From NCBI GenBank assembly GCA_964017065.1, contig OZ024788.1:6936875-7000874 (forward strand): 64,000 bases of DNA. The letters run 5' to 3'. A program made the translations under genes and the position numbers. Of the stretch, positions 1-13,520 are shown in pieces. Below the pieces are notes generated by a model that was not told where the DNA came from, ran no database searches, and saw only the letters and a list, made by a program, of their open reading frames with translations. The DNA comes from Haliclona indistincta. Taxonomy: Eukaryota; Porifera; Demospongiae; Haplosclerida; Chalinidae. Numbering within the stretch: position 1 is the stretch's first letter; each line of letters opens with the position of its first letter.

Positions 1-105
1 CTTTATCCCAAACACAATTGCAGCAGTCTAACAGTAAAGAATGTTGCAATAACAGTTTTAGCACTGAAAGGCAAGGTTGATTTAATGAGTTGTTCTTTGT
101 TTCAG

Positions 106-2202
106 ATGGCATTCCTAATGATGGCTCTCCAGTACAAATCATTTTAACTTTTCATCTTGCGCTGGTGATCATCATCTACACATTAACTTTTTTAGGAATA
201 GTGTTTGCCATCATCTGCTTTATATTCAATTTGGTGTTCAGAACGAGAAAGTAAGTGCAAAATTATACTGCATGCATGCATGTGCTAGGAATGAGAGTAC
301 TGCAGTTCAGAAGTATAATAGTAACAAGCCTGATTATTGATTATCACAGATATTATTTGGTGTTCACTAACTGTAAGCATATAAAAGCATCCTAAAGGTA
401 GCAATACAGGTATACATGTAGACCATCAGAATAGTGTTATCTGGTATGGTTTGTGTACATTATGAGAACTCATAACATCATGCTCAATAATTATAGGGTT
501 GTTCGTCTAACAAGCCCAAAACTCAACTACTTCATCATACTAGGAGCTATCATGATCTATACTGCTGTCATTTTCCGTGTGTTGCCCTCAAATGATGTCA
601 TCGTATGGAAGTTCATTTGTACTGTATGTCATTGATTATTCTGTCATTGTGAAATAGTCATCCATCATTATGCTGCAGGTTCCAGTATGGCTTGGTAACA
701 TAGGGTATACACTAGCCTTTGCTGCCATTTTGTCCAAAATGTGGAGGATTTATTACATATTCCACAATCCAGCACCAAAGAAGAGGGTACTTATTCCAAT
801 AGCTGCATGCATGTGTATATTATATTGCACCTGATTCAGGCTATTTCAGACTGGCACATGATAATTCTCATCCTCACTATTGCGACTGTAATGGCTGTCA
901 TTATTGCTGTTGGGTTTGCCATTCCTCAAGTACTCCCATCTCCTCTACTAGTTGATGATAATGAGCATCGCAGTGGATTTAATGTATGTTGTAGTAGGAC
1001 TTTAGCTCAATAGTTGCATGATGGTGAAGGTTTAGAAACAATAATAACCTGGGAGTGGTGTCATACAATACAGACTTTAGGCAGCATTATTAGCTAAATA
1101 ATTTGTCCCAAATAATTCCTTAAATTCTTTTGATTTATAAGCGCATGACGCATCTATGACGCAACAATTATAAGGTTCAAATTTGATAAGTGCTTCATAC
1201 ACACATAATAAGATTCTTCTGAATTTAAGGGTTCGCTAGCACGGCACTTAACCTGATTCTGTTTATACAGGAATTTGATGTGTTTTTACAATACAAGGCT
1301 TTTCAATGTCTCAGCAGTGCATCTATTCCATGGCAAATATTCATCTTTGCCTACCTGGGTGGTCTACATATCATTGCCATCATACTGGCTGTGCAGACAC
1401 GTAAAGTGAAAATAAAAGCACTAAATGAAACAAAAGAGGTCACGGCCATCATCTACATATCAAGCATCATGCTAGTGTTGCTGATATCAGTATCATTTAC
1501 AGTGACTCAGTTTAAGAACATCAGTGAAGCTTGCATCTCTACTGGATTACTCACTATATCAACCAGTTTTCTTATTGCTAACTTTGCTCCTAAGGTAAGT
1601 ACTATACATGATACTCTACTGTATAGTATCTGCTCAGTTATGAATTATCCACGACACTAAGAGCCTACTTAGATGTCAAGTGCTCCACACAATTTACTTG
1701 TGATTTACTGTAATGTAGATGTGGAAGGTGTACAAAGAACCTAATTATGATGAAAAGAACAATTCATCTCAACTAGATTCGACTCAGCAAATTAGTGAGT
1801 ATTCCAAAATAGCAATGCTTGAAAATAAAATCAAGACATTGGAGTCTCAGTTGAACAAGCAATTGGTTCATGTAAGTACAATACTGTGTACGTCACTGCT
1901 GTCTATTGTAAAATTTTTAACAGACTAGATCAAACTCGAGTGTGGGTGGTACAATGCTGGATTCAGTTGCAGAATGAAGACCAAGAATAATAATAATAAT
2001 TTTTATCGTAGCATTACTATGCATGCAATTTTATAGCAGTTAATCATCCTAACTTCTGCACACACACACATATACATTAACAGGTTAATATGTTTCGTTT
2101 TTCCCAATAGAGCACAAGCACACCTATATTAATAAAAGTTTTCTTTTGTTACAGGCTCCCAATTCGTATGACGACTTTTGTGGACTGTCAAAATACAATT
2201 GA
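106..2202 (+). CDS. GABA-B-type (class C) G-protein-coupled receptor, 3' part
   Basis: Seven exons are visible: 106-250, 497-623, 679-786, 840-983, 1271-1594, 1719-1871 and 2155-2202. All boundaries are GT-AG and in phase, giving about 349 C-terminal residues. The 5' end, with the ligand-binding ectodomain, lies outside the window. Seven hydrophobic helices follow in order. Helix 2 is preceded by VRLTSPKLNYF, which resembles the GABA-B intracellular loop 1 with its SP-LN pattern. Helix 7 ends NFAPK, as in GABA-B receptors. After helix 7 comes a heptad-rich stretch (LENKIKTLESQLNKQL), matching the C-terminal coiled coil that GABA-B subunits use for dimerisation. Known family role: Gi/o-coupled metabotropic receptor at the plasma membrane. 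The ligand in a sponge is unknown, and such receptors are expanded in sponges. The stop at 2200-2202 closes a short last exon. Confidence 0.85.
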
Positions 2203-2289
2203 CAGTAATAATATAATCTACAAACAGCCTCACATACTAGATCATCAAGGCCTTTTTATCATTGGATCGGGACCAGCCATGTTGGAAAC

Positions 2290-2400
2290 AATTCTGTAGA
2301 CATTAATTTTTGGAAGCACACTCACCAGAGGATACCCTCTCTATAATGGACAATTTTTGTTGTCCCGATGGTGTCCGCCTTAGAGGGGCTCCACTGTAGA
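2290..2400. mobile_element. Partial short DNA-element remnant
   Basis: The stretch containing accctctctataatggac and ending in ctccactgtag matches part of the longer elements at 20782-20938 and 25868-26034. It looks like a truncated non-autonomous copy between the receptor and zinc-finger genes. Confidence 0.55.
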
Positions 2401-2509
2401 CTACACAACTCAACAAGGCTATGAATACGCTAGACAAGTAGTTTGTTTATGAGCCACGCCCTCTAGATACCATGGAGAACAGCAAAATGTTAGCAAGGAC
2501 TTTATCAAG

Positions 2510-4117
2510 ATGACCACTTCGCAACAGCAAAGGAAGCGGGTCGAACACAGTAATAATAGCGGAGACATGCCGCAGGAACAGTCTCTGAAACCGCCAAAGA
2601 TCTCCTTAACATCACAGATCAGAGAGGGATTGAGGAAGATCAGCGGTTGTAAGGACGTTCCCGAGGAAGAAATTCAGATACCAAAGAGCCCCAATCCAAA
2701 GAGAAAGACACCAGTGATTCATTCACCACGCATCGAGGCGCTCTTGGCTATTGAAAACAAAGCACCAGCAGGCGAAACGAAGGACAAGGACAAAAGAAAG
2801 CGATGGAGTAGAACTAGCCAGAGCGACGGCAGGAAAACAAGCTTTGAGGTATTTCTGGACGGCGTTCCTAGACTGGATCCGATTGATAGGACCGTTGGTT
2901 GGGTTTTCAAGCAGACCAATGCTACACAAGACAGAAGAGAATCCTTGGGATCACTGCCTATGCGCGGCACGATTCTTCCCACTCGCTACGACCCCACAGA
3001 CGAGCCCCTCCCTTCAGACAGCGTGCAGACTTCTGTGTCGGGGTACGAGAGCGCTCGTGGAACACACGGTCGAGGCACTCCACCGCCTTTGGATCCACAC
3101 AGACCACGACTAGACGACTTCTTCTACGAGATACAACGCCAACAGGAGCGACAAGCAAGACAGAAACTAATCGCAATGGGACAGCAACATCTGCTGAGCT
3201 TCAATCTCATGGACGTTTACTCGCACCAAGTTCCCGGCTACCCAGCTGGAACAACGCCTGACATTGTACCATTCATATCAAGAGACAGCCAATTCTATCA
3301 CAGACAAATACCGCTAGTACCAACCACAGGACTAGTTCACAAACTACTGCAAACCGAACCTCTCCAACTTCAATACACCTGTCAATGGATTGACTGTAGA
3401 AAACGCTTTCTGACCACTAAAGAGCTCATCAGTCACGTGGAGCAGGCTCATGTATCAGCTTATTCCACAGGTAGCAGACGGCTAGCATGTCATTGGGACA
3501 ACTGTCAGAAAATCTTTGTAGCGAGATACAAACTGCTGATACACATACGCAACGCTCACTGCAAGGAGTACGTCTTAAAGCCCAATGTAAGAAAGAAACA
3601 TAACTTGAGCAATAGAAGTTTTAGTACAATAACCATGCTTTATTTTTATTTGACCAGGTACTGGCAGCAGAAGAGCTAAATCCACAAGCAACGCTGATGT
3701 TTTCTCCCCTACATACTATCATTGTAAGTCTCATGTGCTAGCCAGTAATTAAATTTTATGTTGCAACATATTGAACAAGTCCCCTTCCGGTTGACACATG
3801 CATGTTTTGAATCCCATGTGAATATTAAATTCCATCACAATCACTCCATGTACTACTCTGCAATTTTACAGGACAATTCCGGGCAATCAATTTCAAAACG
3901 AAGACACACAACAACCACGAGAAGATCAAGCATGTCAGTCAGACTTATAATAACACTAGCATGTATCTTTTATCTCTCTATCACAGGCGACCATCTGGGA
4001 GATTTTGACACAGAGAGACACTGTATCATTCATAATACTGTATCAATAATAATTATCTATAAAACCATTTTCATGACCAGCAGTGAACCTTATACTGTCA
4101 CTTCTCTCACGAGATAA
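2510..4117 (+). CDS. GLI/GLIS/ZIC-type C2H2 protein with two fingers
   Basis: The main exon is 2510-3586 (359 codons), followed by probable exons 3658-3723 and 3872-4117, all in phase. The first ~280 residues are basic, proline- and serine-rich and look disordered. At residues about 296-345 there are two zinc fingers of C-x4-C-x12-H-x4-H form: CQWIDCRKRF...H and CHWDNCQKIFVARYKLLIH. The CxWxxC start and the ARYKLLIH helix are signatures of fingers 1 and 2 of GLI, GLIS and ZIC proteins. Fingers 3-5, which contact DNA in those families, are absent, and the next exon (VLAAEELNPQ...) is not a finger. This could be a truncated paralogue or a protein-interaction version. The 3' end is uncertain: an intron after position 3933 would give a short SMRPSGRF tail instead of the stop at 4117. 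Confidence 0.7.
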
Positions 4118-4299
4118 TTTGTATCTTGTCCAAAATGTGGCAATGAATCGTGAATTGGCTATGAATATCACCCATATGATAATACCCCACACACGGACTC
4201 CTGCCCAGTGGTCGGTTGGTACAGAGGCTATGAATAACCATCTAGCACTTTGATGATGATGGAATCTCAGCTTTACAAGTGACACGCACACTGCTTGTA

Positions 4300-4475
4300 C
4301 AATCATGCGCACACACACACACACACAATGTTCGCGCACAAACACACACACACGTATGCGCGCACACACGTATGCGCGCGCACACACACACACACACGTA
4401 TGCGCGCACACACGTATGCGCGCGCACACACACACGCACAAACACACACACACACACGCACAAAACACACATGCA
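4300..4475. repeat. CA/CG-rich microsatellite cluster
   Basis: Alternating CA runs and gtatgcgcgc units repeat across this stretch. All reading frames through it are low-complexity His/Thr or Cys/Val artefacts. Confidence 0.9.
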
Positions 4476-4882
4476 CGCTTAGAGTTGCACGCACAGTAAT
4501 ATCGGTATACTTTTTGCTTGATCAATGGACTTGATGCTTGAATTTAAATACCATCCTCAAAACAAAAATTAATGGCTAAAAAGAAGCTATGTCACCAATG
4601 TTATTTGATGCACTCAAACTGAACAGCCTGCAGCTAACCCAACATTACATTACACAGAGACCAAATAGTGTCACTACTGGGCTGTATATACTCCCACAAT
4701 CAAAAGTACAATAATTCTTTTGAAGCAGGTGTTGAGTTTTTACAGCACTACTAGAGAGTGTTTTAATGAGTGCTTTACAAAGCTAAGCTCTCGAGTGGTT
4801 CGACACATTCAAAAACACAATATCACACACCCTACAAATGTCACTTACACGATCTTACATAACAGTACTCCCGATAAGATTG

Positions 4883-4918
<36 letters not shown>

Positions 4919-4950
4919 ACCCACCCACACGCACGCACGCACGCACGCAT

Positions 4951-4981
<31 letters not shown>

Positions 4982-5224
4982 CACACACACAAACGATGCA
5001 TACACAGCCAAAACCAATTCAAATCCCAATGGACAATAATGAATATCAGTAAAAAATTTTACATCAAAATGCAAAATAATTTCATTCACGACTGCTACAT
5101 GACCATTGCTAATTTTACATAAATCCAACATGTCTAAAAAATTCTGAAAACTGTCTATCCATTTTTTCTGAAAGATCCATGAAAGTTGATGTACGTGTAC
5201 ATATTGACGAAGAGAGGGAGTGAG
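4476..5224. other. Intergenic, CA/GCAC microsatellite only
   Basis: This gap between two convergent genes contains a (CA)n-(GCAC)n-(CA)n microsatellite at about 4885-4990. I see no other structure or coding sequence in it. Confidence 0.7.
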
Positions 5225-8200
5225 TTAGTGCTGTGCCTGAAACAGCTTATGCCTCTTGACGGCACGACACTTCTTTGCCGAACGGTAGTCTCTCTTGATT
5301 CTCGTTGGTTTTCGGCCGCTGTCAGAAAATTGGCGGTAATAGCTGCAGAATTAAAATTCATTTTTAGTCATGTGCTGACACAAAAGCATGAATGGTGTTA
5401 ATAGTTATCCGTAGTACAGCTCAAACGCAAGGTAACAAATACGTGTACCGTATAACGGGAAATTTTCCCATGAGAAAATTTTCGCGAAAGCGCGAGATAG
5501 AGCATTTCGCGAATCATCGCTTTGCCCTATCTTTGTCAACAAAAAACAAGACATTCACAGAAAATATTTCACGAATAGCCTGTAATTCGCGAAAATTTCC
5601 CGCTATACGGTATTACAATAACTCCTGAATACAGTGAGTAAAGCAAAGACTAGCAGTTGTATTAATTTTGATGCCGCATGACCATTTCTCGCAACGAGTC
5701 ACTGTCAATGCGACCTCATGTGAACTAGGCTTTATCTGCATCAGTGCTCACGAGATAATAATGAACACATGTGCCTGTCATTCCCATCTCAAGTAGACTT
5801 CTAAAAAGTTTAAGAATCACTACGTACGTGCAAGTAAATGAGTCTCCTGCTAAGATAATGGATAATGCAAGTTTTGCGTACACAAGTCAGTGTCCCTGCT
5901 TGTCTGAGCTGTACTGAGATTTAGCAATTCAAAAAGCACACAACACCACTTTTAGACAATGTGTTCAACCTCGAATGATCAAAGACTGTAGTTACACTAG
6001 ACTGTAATTACAATACATCACATTATGGAGACACCTAACACTTACAGCTTCAGTATTGCAAAGAAATAGTTATACTATACATACCTTCTGTATTCATCGG
6101 TTTTGAGGTAGTCGAAAAACTGTTTCACATTCACTGATCGAGCGTCTAGACACTGAATCAGTGGATTATCACTGATCTTAAAACTGGACTTCTCTCCGAG
6201 AAAGTTCATTTGACCTACAATGAGAAAAAAATTAATAGTTCAAATCTAGAATTTTTGAAAACAGACAGTGAGCTGGTCTCTACCACCCAACTTCAGTTCA
6301 TTATTACATCATAAAATTTAATACGTAGAATCATACATTGTATATAACCAAGAGTTCACGAAAAATCATTATGTACAGGTACTTCATGGGGCTAAACCAA
6401 TAAAGAGTTTAATTTTTTGGTCATACCAAGTTCCACGTATTAATTTTCACACCCAAGAAGTATAAACTTTAACTCAATGAAGCTGTGAACATTAGCTGAG
6501 ATAGAATGTGTTCCAGGGATACAAACAATGTATGATATAAACTCGAGGGTGCAGCCAGAGCTAGGCTTAGCTCACCAAAGTCAGGTGGTACCACGTTGAT
6601 CTGGTTGCCCTGGAGATGAAGGGTCTTCAGTTTTCCACACGCATCGATGGTTGGAGGAAACTCAACGATATCATTATCACGAAGCACCAACTACAGCAAA
6701 GATACAAACACATGAAAATCAGAAAAAATCGCATCTAGTAGGCAACAGACATGTTTTAATTTGTTATGATTACTGAAGAAGGTGGGTGAGAGAGTGTTTG
6801 CTTACTATTTCCAGATGCACGAACTGGTCAATGCAAGGAGGGAATGCGGTGAGATCGTTGTCTCCAAGATACAGTGCTCTGAGACAAACTGAGTGAGAAA
6901 GATGACTTGTGTAATGTTACTGGTGTCATAAAATTCTGTACTATTATATTGATTCTACAGTAGGGGGCAAATTAAGTTTCTATTTTGTATTATTTTGTAT
7001 GACTACAAACGTTTGTACTTTCAGAGACAGCAATTGTTGTACGATTGGATTGCTCGATGCCCTCCAGCTTGAAGCGGTCTTGTTCTACATATACTTTGTA
7101 GCTCAGTACACTGAGAGTGCTTCAAGTGAGGTGGCTTTGAGCAATCCGATCAAACGACAATCACAGTCTTAAAAAGTATCTGAAGTACGAACGTTTATAG
7201 TACGATCAATTCACATACCGTAAATCTGGAAATTTTCAGCGTCAAAATATTTTCGTCGTTCGTGCTTGCAACGAAAATTAATACGCGAAATTTTACGCGC
7301 ATTGGTTTAATCAATGTGCACTATTTGCGCACCCGAGCTAACGACGAAAAATTAGATCCACCGAAAATTTAATAGAACAAAATTTGGAAACGCGAAAATT
7401 TCCAGATCTACGGTATACAGACTGGAACTAGTATAATTATAATTATTTTGTCCCGTTCTGTAGTAAGTTGCATCTTAGTCTAAAGTGTATGTACATGTAC
7501 TTGACTATGAGGTGGTATGATAAACTGAAAGTCAATGTTTACAATACATAGAAATTATCTACATTGTCAAGCACTGTTTCTAACCACAAGAATTCAGGTC
7601 CATCCATCACAGACCAAAGACAACCATTCCACTTTATTACACAGCAACATGTAGCTCACCTCCGAGATAAGAGAAGTTAGCAGAGAAGGAGGAGGAGGTG
7701 AGATTATTATAGGTAAGGTCAAGTATCTCGAGTGCTGGGAAGGATCCAAATCCACGAGGCAGCTCACAAATTCTGTTTAACCTGTATATAAACCATCATA
7801 AGCACAGTATAATTTCTATTGTTGAGCAACAGTATATTTGACTATACATGGTATTACACAATGATTTGTGTGTACACAACATAATTCAACTAACACATGT
7901 AAGTGAACTTGCTACAGCTGATTGCAGCAAACTTGACTCTCAGTTTGACAAACAGACTACAAGGACTCATATTTGTGGTCAACACCACACCTCTCCTAGT
8001 ATAGGGAGAAGTGTGGAGTTGACCACAAATTAAAGTCTGTTTGTCAAAACTGAGAGTCAAGTTTGCTGCAATCAGCTGTAGGAATATTCAATCTACATGT
8101 CCATGAAGACTAAGCAGTGTGAAATGTACCCAATAAGGTACATGTGACAAGGACCTCTTTATACATGTAGTATTTTGTATGATAGACACTACTATTGAAT

Positions 8201-9906
8201 ATGTTAGGCTCAATACTGTAGATTGAAACAGCCAAAGATGTTAGATTCAGCGTGAAAAATCTGATGTTGTCAATATTTTCGTATGCAACAACATGTACAA
8301 CAAATATTGTATTCAAGTGTCCATCATCACACACATATGGTTGTCAGGGCATAAAGATTTGTATTACGAGGTAGCCGATGCTACAGCACAGTTGATCCTC
8401 AAAAAAGTTAATCCTAACACTTGCTAACCCTAATACATGTAACATAATTATTACATGCTCAGTCCTGTTAGACTAGTATTAGAGAGAGTGTATTACGCAA
8501 TGATTCAAGTCGCCATCGTGTACATTGAGCAACTAGACTGTCTGTTTTTATTTAGTTTGTCTTGGCGTGCTAGTGCTTGCTGTCGACCTAACTCTGCCTT
8601 GTCTGATTACTGTAGAACAATTTTCACTACCCAGTGCTGTGGCTCTAATAATAGACATTTTCCAAGCAGATAAAGCATGTATTAAAAATAGCAATGTATG
8701 TCTGTATTAGCAATGTATAGATCTTTAAAATAATTATTGTAATTGCAAGGGGACTAGTGTCTCCCCCCTCTCTAGTGAAAGCCTGGTCCGTATCTGTCAG
8801 TGACATAGTTACATGTAAAACAGTAGTGTGCTGCTAACTCACGCGACATTCAGTTCTCTTAGCTTAGGAAGACCAGAGATTGTACTTGGTAGATCCTGAA
8901 AATAAACACATCATACCCAATAACACAGTCATACAGATAGCAGCTACATTATGTATCAATGCTGCTGAATAGAAAGGTGACTTTTGTTTAGCTTCACTGT
9001 TTGAAGGTAGGCAAGGCATGAGTTCTCATACATGTACATGACTACCGTATAGCGGGAAATTTTCGCGAGAGAAAATTTTCGCGAATGCGCGAGATAGAGC
9101 ATTTCGCGAAGCGCTATTGCCCTATCTTTGTCAACAAAAACAAGACATTCACGAATATTTTCGTAAATAGCCTGTAATTCGCGAAAATATTCTCCCGCAA
9201 AAATTTCTCGCTATAATATTATGGTAAATCTTGAATCACGAATCATGGTATTTTCTCAGGTGAAATCTCACCATCGTGCCTTACTCTCAACTCGATGAAA
9301 GGTATAACATGACTGAGTATGGTTATCTATGGTTAGTGGTACTAGATTGACTCACCTCAAGGTGGTTATTGAACAGGTTCAAACACTCCAAGCTGGTCAG
9401 GTTAGCAATCTCAAACGGCAGATCTAAAAGAATGTAACCAAAACCCATGACTACGACCATACTGAAACAGCAATATTATTGTCTTGATCTCTTTGTCCTT
9501 GAGGACTGTTTGCTCTAGTTTCACTTTAAAATCATGAGGAAAAAGCGAATTTTTACTAAACTGTTGTGTTTCTTGTTTTTTGTTTGTCTCTGTGTTATTG
9601 TAAATAAACTATAGCCTTACCTGAAATCTTATTGTGGCTCAGTATAAGCCTCGTCAAGCTGCGAAAAGCAACTGTGTGACAAAGAAATGAGAGAATAAAG
9701 TGTAAGAGACAGAAAAGGTCCGAGGAAGGCTTTATCGGCTATGCTCTTTGTTGATATGGCTCTAACTAGTTGAAACAAGCCTTCACACTGTACTTACACA
9801 GCTCCGGGACATCTTCAATGTTTGAAATTCCTTCGTCGCTGACGTTTATCTCCGTCTCTTTCCTCTGTCGGGCTGCTTCGACGGCTTTCTTCACCGTTCT
9901 ACTCAT
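5225..9906 (-). CDS. RSU1: Ras suppressor protein 1 (leucine-rich repeat protein)
   Basis: Nine exons (transcript order): 9798-9906, 9621-9671, 9356-9423, 8843-8895, 7660-7781, 6806-6888, 6576-6690, 6085-6214, 5225-5318. They sum to 825 bp and 274 residues; human RSU1 has 277. The start MSRTVKKAVEAAR aligns with the family's MSKSLKKLVEESR, so I prefer the ATG at 9904-9906 over an upstream in-frame ATG near 10020. Successive exons encode LRR units (for example LTRLILSHNKIS, LTSLECLNLFNNHLE, LPRGFGSFPALEILDLTYNNL) in the same order as RSU1. The last two exons encode the conserved capping region (SDNPLIQ...VKQFFDYLKTDEYR) and a basic tail. In animals RSU1 binds the LIM5 domain of PINCH in the integrin adhesion complex. 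The coding sequence looks intact. Confidence 0.93.
5448..5616. mobile_element. Hairpin MITE, ccgtatagcgggaaattttc family
   Basis: An inverted repeat begins ccgtataacgggaaatttt and ends aaaatttcccgctatacgg. Its interior (gcgcgagatagagcatttcgcgaa) is shared with the copy at 9044-9222. It has no coding capacity. Confidence 0.75.
7010..7200. repeat. Imperfect inverted repeat in RSU1 intron
   Basis: The left arm has gattggattgctcgatgcc and cttgaagc. The right arm carries the reverse complement (gcttcaagtgaggtggctttgagcaatcc, imperfect). This is a MITE-like foldback. Confidence 0.6.
7217..7417. mobile_element. Hairpin MITE, taccgtaaatctggaaattt variant
   Basis: It begins taccgtaaatctggaaattt and ends aaatttccagatctacggta, with internal cgaaaatt motifs. 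It is related in style to the elements at 5448 and 9044 and lies in an RSU1 intron. Confidence 0.7.
7912..8081. repeat. Hairpin element in RSU1 intron
   Basis: The left arm starts ctacagctgattgcagcaaa and the right arm ends tttgctgcaatcagctgtag. The arms are about 80 bp and nearly complementary around a short centre. Confidence 0.8.
9044..9222. mobile_element. Hairpin MITE, ccgtatagcgggaaattttc family
   Basis: This is a second copy of the element at 5448-5616. It starts ccgtatagcgggaaatttt and ends near aaatttctcgctata, and sits in an RSU1 intron. Confidence 0.75.
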
Positions 9907-10302
9907 CGCGGATAGCGAGCGTTGCTGTAAACTACGGGGCGGAGTCAGAGACCAAAAGACACGCCTACAAAATAATGTATGACGCATGTGACATGTGTAG
10001 ATGTTCACAGGTAGTAGCAAAGGAAGTCTGTATTGTACGTTTGGACTGAAGGCAAGCTTGTGGTTTATTATCTCTATTCATATCAGTCACTACCACTCAC
10101 ATGTGTATACAGTATCACTATGAGAAGCAATTACAAATCAAAGTTACAAAGCACAAAAATTAGAAATACACGATTGTAATTCTAAAAAATAATAATTTAG
10201 TGGTCTGTACAAGGGAACACGCACAACATTATGCTATTTGAAATTTTGAAACACCACAACTCTCCCAGAGACATCGATTTAAGTCGCTATCTTGTACGTG
10301 TG

Positions 10303-11550
10303 TTACTCTTGAGCAACTTCAACGTTGCCGTGGAGCGAGTCATAGGAATCCCTGGCACCTATATCTATAGAGAAAGAGAAAGTGAACACAGCTGTTTGTT
10401 ATGCACACTGACTCTTCAAGAAGTCCAGGTTAAAAGACTCTCTCCGGAAGAATAGTGCAATAACAGAGCAAGCCAGAGTTAGAGGCTGTATGAGTAGAGA
10501 GATAAACACTTAAGTTCAAGATAACACCCACAACATGATAATATTTTCTGTCTTCCTGCAATGCTGAATTGTGTATTCGTGTTATTATCGTGTTAAGTCT
10601 CACAAAGATTAGAGATTGAACACGTTTCACACCAGCATTACAGGAAAATGAAAAGTCACCGTAAGACACAACGATAAATTTTAGAAACTGTGACAGAGTA
10701 TTCTAATCTCATAACACATAGCAGATCGATAAAGCAGCTAGGTTCTACAATAGACTCTCTCTTAACAGACTCCCAATAGTGGACACCTCCATACAACTGA
10801 CTATTTGCTGATATTGCAACAATACAGATTCTAAGAACATCATAATAATGGACTCGCCCAACTTGACTGTTACAGGTGTACTGTTGCACCAACCAAACTG
10901 TTTGCTACTATAAAACTTAAAAACAACCTTTATCTGAATCAGATAACAGATACAGGTGGAGCGTGGGTTGAGATTAACTCAGAATAAACAAAGGCATAGT
11001 GAAACACACACAATTCATTTATAACTAAACTCACCTTTCCAAGCAAGTTGATGATAACCATGCTATGAAGAGAAGCTAAGGAAAATACGGTGGAACCTCT
11101 CTTAACGGACACCACCATAATTATAACGAACACTTTGCTGATGTACTTTAAATACAAATTGAACCTCCATGTAGCGGACAAAAAGCACTTTCCCAATTTG
11201 TCCGTTATAGAGAGGTTTCACTGTACTGGTGTTGTCACATAGCCAAGTGACAACACCACTACACTAGTTTTTTTGTAAACGTGACTAGAAAGATATAATA
11301 GCAATCTCTGCTCAAGCCAGAAGTTTCTCAGATTAACACACACAAGTACAGTACTAGTACCATCTGGTATTGAGAAGGATACGCTGCTGAGAACTGTCCA
11401 AGACGGCTGACAGCATATACAGGTATACCATCAATAATACCTACTTGTGGTCTAATAACACCTGGAAAATATACTCCCAAAGCAACAATGTCAGTGATGG
11501 CTGAAACCACTAGTATCACGATGAACTAGAAAAAAGAAAAGTAATAATTA

Positions 11551-11647
<97 letters not shown>

Positions 11648-11981
11648 GGAGGCTTACAGAAACTACTGGTTGCCAACCAGTCTTGTCTTGTGATGCCCAA
11701 AATGCACACAAAACCAAAAGCACATGAGTAAAAAAGAACGACAGCGGCCAACCAGTCAAAAGTGCACTGAAAAAATGACCAACGATTGAATTAGACAGTA
11801 CGTGTATTATTATAACTCACAAAGAAACCAGGACCAAGTGCGCCAATGTTGGAACCTGTATAATAACAAAACGATCAGAGACTAATACACTAGCTTTCTT
11901 GCTCAATTGTGATTCATTCTTGCTCACCAGAATTGGAATCACAGGGAAGGAGAAGTTGAAGTTGAATCTGCCAGTCGCCAT
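10303..11981 (-). CDS. AGTRAP-like four-helix membrane protein, copy 1
   Basis: Seven exons (11928-11981, 11821-11855, 11658-11766, 11383-11525, 11035-11062, 10413-10485, 10303-10358) sum to 498 bp and 165 residues; human AGTRAP has 159. The protein has four hydrophobic helices: VIPILVPTLAHLVLV; FFFTHVLLVLCAFWASQDK; FIVILVVSAITDIVALGVYF; and MVIINLLGKPLTLACSVIAL followed by FFRRESF. The WAxxQDK loop, the D-IV-GVYF helix end and the LLxKPL helix correspond to AGTRAP (type-1 angiotensin II receptor-associated protein), as does a tail with ARDSYDSLHGN. AGTRAP is an ER/Golgi/plasma-membrane protein that promotes receptor internalisation; its role in a sponge is unknown. The exon-6 donor (gtcagt) was chosen because it joins to a last exon conserved in copy 2. 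Confidence 0.75.
10738..10892. mobile_element. Degenerate short DNA element in AGTRAP-like copy 1
   Basis: It contains ctctcttaacagactccc and ggacacctccatacaa, matching the better copies at 11089-11226 and 26694-26851. It is decayed at both ends. Confidence 0.5.
11089..11226. mobile_element. Short non-autonomous DNA element (ggtggaacctctcttaacgg)
   Basis: The ends are near-inverse: ggtggaacctctcttaacgg on the left and ccgttatagagaggtttcac on the right. It is the same family as 26694-26851 and lies in an intron. Confidence 0.7.
11554..11645. repeat. (GA)n microsatellite in intron 3 of AGTRAP-like copy 1
   Basis: This uninterrupted GA tract of about 90 bp ends about 13 bp from the exon-3 donor. 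In the transcript it reads (CU)n. Confidence 0.95.
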
Positions 11982-12331
11982 CTCTTAAACACGACACGAG
12001 GCAGGTTCTCGCGCTTTTACATGCACGTTACGCCCATTGTGATTGTGTGCTAGGTTTACTAGGTAATGGTTGGGTTTGTCATGAGACTGTTGCATGCATA
12101 TCTTCTAGTCAAATGCCTTTGTACAGTCTACGCACCTGGTTCTTTGTATTACTCATGTAACCAAAAATGGTCAAAAGATCAGAATATTTACTACTAAGGC
12201 AGTTGAGACTATGACAGCAAGACCCATGTACTGCAATATTTCTTATAATAACAAAGAATTATTTCTGTTGATATATAAAATCTAAACACTCAGTATAAAC
12301 TCTTTATAACTAATTATGAGTAGTGCTCTAT

Positions 12332-13520
<1,189 letters not shown>

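Noticed and set aside
2719..3261. Four frames of 68-120 codons on both strands overlapping the zinc-finger exon
   Set aside because: Shadows of the 359-codon exon; none carries domain signal.
4043..5131. Several Cys/Val and His/Thr frames on both strands
   Set aside because: Simple CA/GC repeats; no splice context or homology.
9907..10020. Upstream in-frame ATG for RSU1
   Set aside because: Adds 38 residues with no counterpart; the family starts at the MS(R/K) methionine used here.
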